Source: Dioscorea cayenensis subsp. rotundata
Lineage: Eukaryota > Streptophyta > Magnoliopsida > Dioscoreales > Dioscoreaceae
Reading direction: 5' to 3'
Assembly: GCF_009730915.1 (NCBI RefSeq)
Contig: NC_052474.1
Span: forward strand, 3,817,501 to 3,881,500
Length of the DNA: 64,000 nt
Below are positions 10,868 to 22,055 of this stretch, in pieces. Within the stretch, counting starts at the first letter, position 1; the number at the start of each line of letters is the position of its first letter. A program made the position numbers and the translations under genes. The notes below the pieces were generated by a model. It had not been told where the DNA came from. It was given only the letters and a program-made list of their open reading frames with translations, and ran no database searches.

Positions 10868-12149
10868 TTGTTTAAAATTTTTATTTTTTTATAATATGTA
10901 CAAGTCACTTCACACACACATCAATCATATTTTAGGAAAAAAACGAACTTTCAACCTTCTAACAAAAGTTAATGGCACTATCACTGATCTATTACAACAA
11001 TAACCATAAGTTCAACCAAATTATAAATATCATTTATTATGGATTTAAAATCTCACAGATGCTTATGTAAATCCCTTTCAGCATTTTTCTCTGTGCTCAT
11101 CTAATCCCAAGTTAAACCAATAATAATAATAATAAATTAAAAAGGAGAGAGAGAGAGAGAAACCCATAATTCTGAAATCCAAATCCCAGTACAATATTTG
11201 ATAGAAAATAACACTCCTGAACCTAATTCTCTTTAAATCCTAGCAGTAATCCTCAGAAGAAGAAGAAGAAGAAGAAGAAGAAGGAAGCAATCTCTAAATT
11301 ATTCTGGTCTTGATAATGGATCACATGCCTTTTCATTTTTAAAATATAAAGGAATTAATTGGGTTTGGATTGACAATATAATCAAATCCACACAAATGAA
11401 GTGACAGCAACTAGAAGAAATCTTTGGCCCTCTCAATCAACCAGAAGACGCCATTGCCATGCCCTTTGTTTGTGGGACAACAAAGTCCATATGAGCTAAA
11501 CCCTCCCCATTGACAATGATAGCTCATGACTCTGAGTTATGAGAGGAAAAATATGGCAATGTCTCAATGAGTCCACATAAAATGGTGGGCTGAAAGCAAC
11601 CCTACACTGATAGCTCTTTCCTTTTTGCCTCTTCTTCATATCTAAACATTCCAAGCTTATCTCTTTCTTCAACCACCCACCTCTTAACTCCCCCACATAT
11701 ATCAATGAGTCTTTAACCTCCCTATCTAATTATAAAATTAAACTTTAGATGTCTACCTAACATAGGAAACCCCATTATGAGGGCATCACCACTTCAGGGG
11801 ATGTTCTCTATTATAATCATCAGTAGAAGTTATATACATTCACAATTCATGAATATTTCAATGAAGAAATATATTTGATGACTTCTGTAGAAGAGATTAG
11901 CTAATATTTACAAAATCAGGATAAGGAGTCAAAGAGTGATTTAAAAAGAGCTCATATTGCATAGTTTCAGAAACCAGGATATTCTCTGATTTTGACCTAT
12001 CACAGTCTGATATGTGTCCTCAGAAATTAATGACACATCAAATTATAATAGGTTAGAACTAAAAAATACCATAGTTTTGAAACTAAACAATATAAAACTC
12101 ATTTAAAAGAGGTTCTTTATAAAAACATTTTTTTCATTAACATGTATAT

Positions 12150-12394
12150 TGAGAACCAGTATTCTAGGGACGTTTTTAGATTTTAAATCTAGGGACATCC
12201 ATAATAGCCGTTGAATGATAATCCGACGGCTATCATCATAAACAGTGCAAAACGCGTTCTATAGTGTCTTGTAGTAATTATAAACTGGAAAAATATACAT
12301 TACTCATAAAAATAGACAACTGTTGGATGATGATCTAACAATTATAAGAGGAATGTCCCTAGATTAGAGACAACGTCCTCATATTACCATTTCC
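12150..12394. mobile_element. MULE-type MITE
   Basis: A 9-bp direct repeat, CATGTATAT, flanks the element (12141-12149 and 12395-12403). The ends are imperfect inverted repeats: TGAGAACCAGTATTCTAGG on the left against GGGAAATGGTAATATGAGG from the right, each continuing through GGACGTT and a second CTAGGGACAT block. The interior has paired TTGAATGATAATCCGACGGC and TTGGATGATGATCTAAC segments. A 9-bp duplication is the Mutator signature. It lies about 1 kb before the HD-Zip gene. Confidence 0.75.
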
Positions 12395-12673
12395 CATGTA
12401 TATATAAATATTGTTAGGTATTATATTAAAATAAATAAATAAAAAGTAGATCTTAACAGGACCCTATTATATTATTATATATATATATATATATAATAGA
12501 TTAAATTTTGATAAAAAAAGTTATTTCTAATCCAGATGGAACTTGGAATAGACCACTGTCCATTTAGAATTTAATATATATATATATATAGATCAAGATA
12601 AGAACGAATCTCAAAGAAAACAGTGGAGAGGTAGGAGGCAAACGCAGAGTCGAAAGGAGATGAGGACGGTCGG

Positions 12674-12679
12674 GCCGAC
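12674..12679 (+). promoter_or_regulatory. DRE/CRT core in the HD-Zip promoter
   Basis: GCCGAC is the core bound by DREB/CBF factors under drought and cold. It lies about 690 bp before the HD-Zip start codon, inside a GC-richer promoter block (about 12600-13150). The match is direct; function is inferred from the drought role of this HD-Zip clade. Confidence 0.45.
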
Positions 12680-12711
12680 ACAAGATCCGAGGGGACTCGG
12701 CACCAAACACA

Positions 12712-12901
12712 ACGTGGACCCCACAACGGTGGCCAACACGCCAGAACACCGCCACGTAGCGCACACAAAAACCCCACCTTCGTCTTCAGTCCAAGGGTCT
12801 CCTCCACATTAACAGACACGCGTCTGACGCTTATTCGGCAATGTGCCAGAGCTGACACATACCATCACGCCATCGATGCTATTGGTTCAACACGCACACG
12901 T
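12712..12901 (+). promoter_or_regulatory. Cluster of ACGT (ABRE-like) cores in the HD-Zip promoter
   Basis: Three ACGT cores lie within 190 bp: ACGTGG at 12712, CCACGTAG at 12752 and CACACGTCACC around 12898-12901. ABREs are ACGTG-type boxes bound by ABA-dependent bZIP factors and work best in multiples. ABA-induced expression is characteristic of the ATHB7/ATHB12 clade, so a real ABRE cluster is likely, though untested here. Confidence 0.5.
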
Positions 12902-13369
12902 CACCACTAATTTATTAATTATTTATTTGTTATCTCGCATTTTAACAATTTAATATACCTGGCGTCTTTTGTCGTTGCTTGCGAGACTGACCAAATTCGT
13001 GCCACCTGGGCAGGTACAATGTCCCGCGGATTAATCCGTCTTCGCGGGAGCCTACCGTTGAAAAGCTTCCAATGAGCCAACGAGACATTCCATGAAAGCC
13101 ACCGGGTGCAGAGCATTTTAGGGAGCTCGTTGGGGGAACCTGAACGGCAGGGAGAAGAGAAAGACAAAGAAAAGACTAGTTTTGCCACCTAAAGAGAGAG
13201 AGAGAAAGAGATTGAGAGAAACAGATAGAGAGACTGATAAGCAACAGAGATGTAGTTCCCCAGATCATATACAAGTATATATACCATATATTATATATAT
13301 ATATATATATATATCTCTGCAAAGGATTCTGAAAGGAAGAGGGAAGGGAGCTGTGACTCTTACCTTCAA

Positions 13370-14148
13370 ATGGAGAGTGGGGAGGATCAGTTCTCTGCTT
13401 TGGATGAAGGAGATCCATTTGGTTTTGAACTTGGAGTGAAGGAAGGGAATGAGAGGAAGAGGAGGTTTAGTGAAGAGCAAATCAAGTCACTGGAGATGAT
13501 GTTTGAGACACAGACAAAGCTGGAGCCCAGGAAGAAGCTACAGATGGCCAGGGAGCTTGGCTTGCAGCCTCGTCAGGTTGCTATATGGTTCCAGAACAAG
13601 AGAGCACGCTGGAAGTCTAAGCAGCTGGAGAGAGAATACAGTTCCATGAGGTTAGAGTATGACAAGCTTCTTTCCAACTTTGAGAATCTCAAGAAAGAGA
13701 AGCAAGTGCTGGTCAAACAGGTATTAGATAGATACATGCTTGAATTAAGAGTTTTTACCTTTTCTGAAGTCAAGCTTTTCATTGTAGTAACCTCCAGGTA
13801 GCTTCTTTCAATGTTTGTAAACAGTTGCAGAAGTTAACAGAGTCACTGGAGAAGCAGAGGGAGGAGAGCAGCAATGAAGGTGAGTCTGATAATGGAGATA
13901 ACAAGGGAAAAGAGGCCGCTGTAAAACAAAGCAGAGGATCCGATGCAGGATTTGTCTGCCCAGTTGTTCAAGAACAACAAGTGGAAGACACAAAAATGGA
14001 GAGACTGAACTACGTTAATCAGGATGAAATAGAGCTTGTAGGAGCACCTGCATCAACTTCTTTGACATCAACCGAGCAAGAGTGTTGCTTTGACTGCACT
14101 AGTTTACCGGACCAGCAATGGTGGGAATTTTGGCCTATGACTGAATGA
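13370..14148 (+). CDS. HD-Zip class I transcription factor, ATHB7/ATHB12 clade, 224 aa, two exons
   Basis: A nuclear DNA-binding protein that recognises dyad CAATNATTG sites as a dimer. Members of this clade are induced by ABA and water deficit and restrain growth. Exons are 13370-13720 and 13825-14148; the 104-bp intron has GT/AG borders and splits the zipper after residue 117. The homeodomain spans about residues 29-84 with the recognition helix [10 protein letters not shown] at 73-82. The adjoining leucine zipper has exact heptads L86, M93, L100, L107, L114 and L121, the last completed only after splicing. There is no START or MEKHLA domain, which excludes classes III and IV, and no CPSCE motif, which excludes class II. 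The C-terminus ends in an acidic, tryptophan-rich [11 protein letters not shown], a typical AHA-like activation tail. The motif FSALDEGD near the N-terminus and [13 protein letters not shown] point to the gamma clade (rice HOX22/24 relatives). The ATG at 13370 is the first of the frame after a long GA/TA-rich leader. Confidence 0.95.
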
Positions 14149-16565
14149 TATAGTATAATGAATAGTTTTTTGTTTTCAATACACACCTGCTCCATGAAAT
14201 CTGTGTAGCCTTTTCCAGTTCTGCCAACCGCCATGGCCAGTAGTAGACCTTGGTTTTAGAATCAAATAATTGAGCAGCCTGTAAACAACATCCACAATGT
14301 AAAAGCATATCTGGGTTATAGAATGTAATGAACTGCATGTGTTTACTGTTTAGTGGGAATCAGGAAAAAAGTTTGCAAAAAAATCATGAGCGGATATGAC
14401 AGAAGAAGAATCACAACCATGAATTTTGCAACCAAGGTATAAAAAAGCTGACATTCTATGCAAGCAAACTTAACCAATTTAAGGAAAGGATCATTTGATT
14501 CTGTTATCTCAGAATGGACTGTTGTTCCCAGCTTTAAGGTAAGCAACAAGGTCAAATGGCATGCATCAGTTGGAATTAAGAAAACTGAACCTGCCAAAAG
14601 GGGATGCAGTATTTTAACAGGAAAAGAACAAGATCAAGAAAATCTGGTTTCACTGTCAAGACAAAATCTTTAACAAATATCAAGATTAGGAATTTAAATG
14701 AAACTCACAGGAATTTCCCAGAAAATGCTTCATGCTTGTGTAACTATGGAGTCTGAACAGGATAAAGAACAGAGGATGGTTTTAGTTGAACCCAATAAAT
14801 ATATTTAAAATAGCTGCACAAACTCACCAAGAATTCAACTATGGAAGGCATGTTTTGCTGGCAATCCAATATGATAATAACAATCACTATCTATGAAGTG
14901 TTTTTATCTCATGGAAGGTTATTATTATTTTTTATTTGAGGTCTGTGTGCTAATCTTTCCAGCAAAAACATCCATCTAGATTTTCAGTTAACTCTAGAAC
15001 AATTGAAATTTGTATCGTCTTCACTTCCACAACACTTTGTCTACATTTCCACAAGGCCTTACACATTTCTATCTTTATGTTCCCCATCACCAGATATAAT
15101 GGCCTCACAGATTCCATAAAAGGTTAGCTTGTGAACATAAAATATTTCACAATAAGCACTTTAAATCAGACATCATTAAGAATTTAAGTTAGTTTTACTC
15201 ACATCAACATAGCCAATACCTCCAACCAGTTACCTGTGGAAAAGCTCAAGATCAACAGATTACGGTTTCATTGTAATGTTATTACCAAAACCAACAATAA
15301 GATCGTTTAAAAGATAAAAGTAAAGAGAAAAGGACATCAATCATGATATCAGCCAAAATAGCAATGATCCTCATTTACATAATTTATAACAGTTTTCATG
15401 CCTTAAAACATTTTACCCACTCCTTTGTCTATTCACCAACCTATAAATTATAAACAAAAGAAGAAATTGGCTCATATAAAAAACCATTAAGGAAAAAAGA
15501 AAAAGCAATAAATCAAACCTTTCCATTAGCCTTTCCTGCTATATCAGTAGAAACTAAAGGACGGGCAGCATTTGATGACTTTATCTATAAGCACTACATC
15601 AGTGATAATGTAAAGTATGACCAAAGTCATTTCTTGCAAAATGGCACCTTAATGTCAGAAATACTAGAAGATAAACAAAAATGGCTTCAGGTAAAATCTT
15701 CCTCAACTTCATGATCAAGTTTCTTCACATAAAATTCACCTCAGCCTGAATTAAAGAAATGGCAATGCTACTCAAATTCTTGGGAAAGCAAGAGTGTGAG
15801 AAAAAAAAAATCCAAAATATATTAAAATCCAGATATTAATAATCCACTAGTCACTCATCGATAATTACAACAAAACACTTACTGTCCCTTGTTATATTTT
15901 TGGTTTTTCATGCTCATGATTATTGGCAAGTCCTGCAATTATTTAATTACTGTCCATGGGAAGTTGCTTCACAGATACAAACTACGTTGTCATTGATTAG
16001 GAAACCCATCAAGTCATATTCATGCAAATGAAAGAAGAAGAATCTTTCTCAAAGACAATAATCTACTCTCAGCCTTAAAACGTTTCTTCACCAAGTGTCA
16101 GTGATCATTTGAAGCTAATGTCAGCAAGCCGGATGCTTGAAAGTCAAGAGGAAAAGGACAACTCACTAAACTGAATTTCCCACAAGAAAAATATGTCATT
16201 CTTCAGGTGATTCATTTGATATATACATTCTTTTTAAAATTAATTCTCATGCACAGCTCTATGTTACTTCTCTTCATATATCCAAATATATCACGACTCG
16301 AGCTCAAAGAAAACAGAGATACCTATCCTAATATGAGCTCATTTTAAAACTCTATTGCGTGAGCAACTGGTCAAATCTCATACCAAGCTACAATACTACC
16401 AGCCCTTAAGCTAATAAAAGTGCTGATAAAATTCTGACAAACATAGCATTATTCCAGACAAGTTGGTGCAGCAACCATGTAGCCAGTTTCATATCATTCC
16501 TAGCAGTCTATCACAAAATACAGGAAAAATATATTAAATAAACTTGCAATGTACTCTTGTCTTGG

Positions 16566-16601
<36 letters not shown>

Positions 16602-17676
16602 TATAAATATTTATCTGGTTGCACTTTTCATGGCCGACTCCGCATAGAGGCTACCAAAGCGTGCAGCAACCATGTAGCCAGTTTCATATCATTCCTAGCA
16701 GTCTATCACAAAATACAGGAAAAATATATTAAATAAACTTGCAATGTACTCTTGTCTTGGCAAATATATATATATATATATATATTCTATAAATATTTAT
16801 CTGGTTGCACTTTTCATGGCCGACTCCGCATAGAGGCTACCAAAGCAACCTGACCAATTAAGCAGAAAGTGATTCATCATGCTGGTAAAAATGAGGCTCT
16901 AACTGTAGCAGTGCACTTAAAAACATAGTTAACAGCCTTAGAACCATATGCTATCCACCAAGAGAATATGCTTTTGAGAATGCAAACTAACAAGACATGA
17001 ATATACAAAACTCACATGAAGGCCAACAGCCAGCAGTTTCCAGCAAATTTCACCCAAATAAGCCACAAAATTTTCCAGCTTGGATAATTGGTAGAGGCTT
17101 CTCGCATTATTAGATCTAGATTAATGGCTTACAGTTTGAAGGACATGGCTTAACACCAGCAGTTACCGCCAAAAAAATTGCCTCATTCTAGAACTTAATT
17201 TAACGAGTATCAGCCAGTTGGAAACTAGAAACTCAAAGAAGCCACCAATATAATTTGAATAACCTCATCTATGAAGAAGGGAAAAAAATTCAACTTGTGA
17301 CTTAAGACCAGAAATTATATAGCCAAACTATCTAGAGCATGATAGAATTCAGTTATGAAAATATGCCTCATGTGTCAGGACAAATAAACCATACAATGGT
17401 TCAATGTGTCACATGTAGCTCAAGGAGTGAACACTCAAAAATTCTCCACAAATATGAACATTAAGGGATATTAAATTGATAAAATGACAGTTACATAAGG
17501 ATATCCAAGACATATGACTAGTAGTTTTAAGAAGGAAAAAATTAAATAGCAGATACTATCACATTTTTGCCTCTTGACAACAAAAAATATACAGACGACC
17601 GCAGGGTTCCCAAGATTCACTTAGCCTAAACACTATTGTCCATAAATAGGACAAATAGATATCAAAATAGAAGCTA
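14149..17676. other. Intergenic region with exon-like segments but no established gene
   Basis: The first 150-200 bases are probably HD-Zip 3'UTR. Beyond that I see no complete gene. Several short segments look exon-like: minus strand about 14183-14280 (open in all three frames, AG/GT borders, e.g. AAQLFDSKTKVYYWPW), minus about 15511-15575 (SSNAARPLVSTDIAGKANGK followed by GT), and plus about 15532-15687 (open frame ending in CAG|GTAAAA). They do not join into one reading frame that I recognise. A tandem duplication at 16466-16846 is listed separately. Confidence 0.4.
16466..16846. repeat. Tandem duplication, 195-bp and 186-bp copies
   Basis: The unit from GTGCAGCAACCATGTAGCC to AGAGGCTACCAAAGC occurs head to tail at 16466-16660 and 16661-16846. 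The copies appear identical except for the length of an internal (TA)n run. Near identity shows a recent event. Confidence 0.95.
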
Positions 17677-20600
17677 TCAATGCTCTGTCTTCACTTTTAC
17701 ATCTCCATTGGATAAAATACCTTGTGCTTGAGCCATCCTTTTTGATTCCTAGAAGAGAAATAAGAAAACTGCTTTAACAAAAAATTGATAGGATAAGAAT
17801 GAGAACTAACACAAGTCAATTGCTCTTATCATGCAATATCTATATGACAGATCTTAATGCAATAGACGTAAATTTTAAATTAGAGTAGCCTATACTCTAG
17901 ACCAACCTAACTAAATACAAGTCTGAAGGCATATCCTATTTCATTAGGTTCATGCACATTAGCTGACACAGCTAATAAAACCCAAGAAATACTTGCCATC
18001 AACCTCAACTCAACCAGAATCCTCAACCATATGAAACCAATCAGAACAACTTTTCTGGGAGTAGTAAAAATAACAAGATGCAACTGTAGTAAAGAAACCA
18101 AGGGTAGTTTAATATTCCACGATAGGGAAATAATTCATGGTTAATTACTATATGGATGTTGCATCCATTTGTTTTTTATGCTGTGGTTTAGCCTGGTCGA
18201 CGGTGTTGATTTAAGCACTTTGAAAAAATTTGAGGTTTTCAGGATATCATTGCATAACAAATAAAGGATATTAATATAACTATCTTGCAATAATGGAAGT
18301 TCCTGCTTTAAGAATCAGATGTCCACACGGATAATCTATACCAAAACATCCAAATTCTCAAATTGAGACATCACCCGAAACCTTTAGCAATTCCTTTTAA
18401 TACAATCTTTTGAACATTGTAATTGCAACTTGGATAATACAGAACTTGTACAAACTTGAAAAGTAACTCCTAGCTTGTACTTGAGAATCTACTCGGTGTT
18501 CAGAGCATTGATTTTGACATCATACTAGTTATGCTGATAGGCAAAAGACCAGAACTGGACTCAAATTGGCAGGCTAATGAGAAGCAAGGTGATGACTAAG
18601 CTGAAAGCCATTTGATCCCATCTTTTTTTTACCCTCGTGAACATAGAAGATTATTTTCTGAAACTTGTTAAACTTTTCTCCCTAACCTAAACCTTAAAGC
18701 TAATATGGTTGAAGAGAAACTGTGAAATCAATTGCAAGATCTCCCTGACTGGTAAATCCTTGTTGCAAAACTACACATGAAAAGTGGGTTCTGATTCAAC
18801 AATTATCACAACAAACCTAGTATCATATCAATATCTCAGTGCACAAGTCAACATATTGATAGTCATCATTAACAACAGAGATAAAAGATATTTCATCCAG
18901 ATCGGCTGTTAAAGATAGCAGATAAATTCAAATATCCAAGAAATCATATCAGAAAAATAACAGCTTTATGAAACTTACAGCAGCAGATGATGAACGAATC
19001 TCCCTATAAGCTTCCACTTCATCAGGAAAAGTTTGTTCAAGTTCTTCCAAAAGGTGCTTTCTTAAGCTCTACAATAATAATATAACAGGAGAAGCATTTT
19101 AGAATGGCGACCATACCAAGTTACCTATAGTTTAGTACCAAAATTATATGACAATAATACTAGAGCTTATAACAACAACGCAGAGAGTACATCTACACAT
19201 AAGTTTGTATTATATCCAAAAATAACAACAAGAAGTGGTGCCAAAGCCATAGACAATTACTAGCCAGGGAAAATTTATACATCCCATGCACGGATATGTA
19301 TTTTCTATTTATATAGGTTAAGATAGATAGGGGACCATATGGGGACAGTATCTTTACATTTCACACTACATTTTTTTTTCCGACCAACATCTTAAATAAT
19401 TTTTAATCACCTTATCTTTTTTTCATCTTTTCAAACGTCATAATTTTTTATATTTTTTGAAGAAATTATTTCTTATATTTCTAATCTTTTTAATAGTTAA
19501 TTTCATTCAATTTCATGATTTTAAGAATTTTTTTTAGTTCAATTTAAGTTTAAAAAGGTTTAACCTTTTCTCTAAAAACATATTTGATTTACTATAATGT
19601 TTTAGCTCCTTCCAATTACAATGTGCGCCCATGACTATATATATGTTTAGGTATATATGCATTTATACAAGTGCCAAATATTCCCCCACAGGAAGGAAAA
19701 AAATATAGAAACGAGGGAGACTCCAACACTGGTTCAAGATAACAAGGAGATGTAATCCAACCGATTTGAACAATAAATGGTCTAGTAAGCAAATCTGAAA
19801 CCAAATCCAACCAAGCCACCTTGATAAATATGCACAAGTTTGTGAAGCCAACCCCAAGCCTTCTGCAATTTATTAGGATCAATATACAGGGAACATTGGG
19901 AAGACAAAACTAATGCTATAAATGACTAAAATCTCATCTTAAAAGTGTGACAGAACAATGACTGCATGATATTCGTTATCTCTTTGCTTTGTTTATGTCA
20001 ATAGGTAAATTATATATCCACAATGATCTAAACTAAAAATAAACATGAATTGCAACTTACATATCTAACTATTTATCTTCCTCTTGCAACAATGTGAATC
20101 ATAATTAGCATGAAACAGCAAACAATTCAAAGCCAAAGTTGTGTTCCAATTAAATCAGTCGTGGTAGGGATTTACAAGTGCAACTTAATCAAACCTTAAA
20201 AGCGTCTGTCTTGCCCTTGGTGATCTGATTCCTCGTGATGCAGCTGTTGAGCACGTCCCTGGTGAACTCGTCCGGGTTCTTCCCATCATCAATCAAACTA
20301 AAAGCACAACACAACAATATAAGCAAAGCAAGCCCTAAAAACTGGGAGAGAGAGAGAGAGAGAGAACGGCAAACCCTAGAAATCGAGATCGATGCTCACT
20401 TGATAACCTCCATCGGAACTTGAATGTTACAATTGTCCGCCAGTTTCTGCATCGTATCCAGCTCCGTCACCACCGCGTTCCTGCAAATCGACACGTTCAA
20501 ACCCTAGAAGTGTTCAAAGTGATCGACAGAGAGAAGAAGCAAAAACCCTAGATTCGAATTACAGGCGTTGGAGGAGGGGTAGTTGGGATGCGAGGTTGAA

Positions 20601-20789
20601 GGAGGAGACGGTGAGATGGAGCTGGTGTAGGAGGCCAAGGGTCTTATCGATGGAGTTGATCACTTGGGCAAGGTTTTGCTTCTGGTCCTCGCCACCGTCG
20701 GAGCCGGTGGTGGAGGGCGTCGGGGTGTTGGCGGCAGGGGTGGGGATGCCGCCGTTGCTTCCGGCGATGTTCTGAAGAGAAGGATCCAT
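17677..20789 (-). CDS. MED10: Mediator complex subunit 10 (MED10/NUT2), 190 aa, five exons
   Basis: A subunit of the middle module of Mediator, which links transcription factors to RNA polymerase II in the nucleus. Exons on the minus strand are 20563-20789, 20400-20480, 20195-20297, 18979-19068 and 17677-17748; all introns have GT/AG borders and the joined frame is open (573 nt with stop). The N-terminal 35 residues are a low-complexity Gly/Pro/Thr/Ser leader. The MED10 domain follows: NSIDKTLGLLHQLHLTVSSF, ASQLPLLQRLN, LADNCNIQVPMEVINLID, DDGKNPDEFTRDVLNSC, TKGKTDAFKSLRKHLLEELE, FPDEVEAYREIR, then a charged tail NGDVKVKTEH. Length matches plant MED10 proteins (about 185-190 aa). The two 3' introns are long, 1.1 and 1.2 kb. 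It is divergent from the membrane-protein gene at 22056, with 1.27 kb between start codons. Confidence 0.95.
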
Positions 20790-22055
20790 CGCCTGAAGGT
20801 CGTCTTGAACTCCCTCTCGTCTTTGTTCTACTCTTTTCCTTTTCCGATTTCGAAGTGCTTATGGATTACTTACTAATAAACAAATCAATCAAATCCAAAT
20901 TGTATTAGTTTACAAGATAAATAGTTTGGAAATTGTCTTAAAAAATTAAAATATGTTTTAAAATAATTTTTTTTTTATTTAACTTTGAAATTTATACAAG
21001 GACTTATATAAATTTGAATTTTTTTTTATTATTTTTGCATATACAGTCATTTGAATTTAAAATTATTTATTTTAAGTGACCAAAACTTCTATCAGTTTCA
21101 CTAACCCCATGGGTTAATTAAAATTTTCTTTAATTATTTCATTAATTGATCTGTTAATTCCAGAGCAACTGAAAGACGTTAAACCTAACATATAAATTTA
21201 AATTCAAGACCAATCTAAATTAAGTTTAGCTCAAAAACCACTCATTTGCACTTGGTTTATTAAACAAATTTCATATATTGATCAACAAAAGAGTGGTGAG
21301 AGTTTGAATTATAGGTAATGACATATTTTTGAAAGTTTGAGTAGTGATTGTGAATGAATGGTTCCAGCATCCAAGTGTGTGTGAACTTTGCCCTCACTTG
21401 CTCCACTGAAATTTGTTCATGTCTCTGTTTTTTTTTTTAACAGTCTAGCCATTTATTTTGGTAAAAAAAATAGATTTCATGCATTTAATTACTAGAGTGT
21501 TAAAACCAATAATAATATTTTAAAATTTTTAATTTTATGATAACTAGATAAAAAAAGTAGAAAAATAAAATCAAGACTTGCAGCTGATATTTGAATGATG
21601 GAAGTAGTATATAAAAATAAAATATAATTATGACCAAATTTACTCTTTTGCACAAAAAATCATACTCAGGCTCTTGAATAGTATAAAAATTATATTAGAT
21701 TTAAAATTTATAATATATAAACACTAATGTTCGGAAAAAAAAAATCGAACTATTATTATTATTATTATTATTTACATTTTTGTCAAACCAGTGGGTCATC
21801 TCATAACATTGGATTCAAACTCTTAACAAATGAGATTAAAAAAAAATAACGGTTTTTAATCTACTTTTACCAAGACAATAGATTAAACTACGTATTTTTA
21901 AATATCCAATTTAAAAAATTAATATAAAAGGAAGCCGTTGGAGAAACGCAGGGCTTTGCTTTCTTTGCTTTGCTTATAATCCAAGTCGGGACAAAACTGA
22001 GCTCACGCACTCCCAGAAAACCCCACCACTCTGCACGCTGTGTGGTCACTGTCCC
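20790..22055. other. Divergent intergenic region between MED10 and the SHOU4-like gene
   Basis: AT-rich spacer that must hold both promoters. It contains a (TTA)n run near 21752-21770 and otherwise no feature I can name. The last 120 bp before 22056 are the CT/GC-richer leader of the membrane-protein gene. Confidence 0.5.

Larger units (their letters stand above)
7020..12560. other. AT-rich intergenic region with small transposons
   Basis: No protein gene is supported. The 3' part of the MIR166 primary transcript probably extends into the first few hundred bases. Beyond that the stretch holds (GT)n near 8161-8183, a TA/TG/CG compound repeat near 9198-9238, two Stowaway-like elements, a 222-bp GC-rich insertion (10547-10768), (TTA)n near 10830-10866, (GA)n near 11143-11160, (GAA)n near 11250-11282, and a MULE-type MITE (12150-12394). 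Confidence 0.6.

Noticed and set aside
14458..14673. 71-codon plus-strand open frame after the HD-Zip gene
   Set aside because: No recognised domain and no partner exon; it is kept only as part of the exon-like discussion of this gap.
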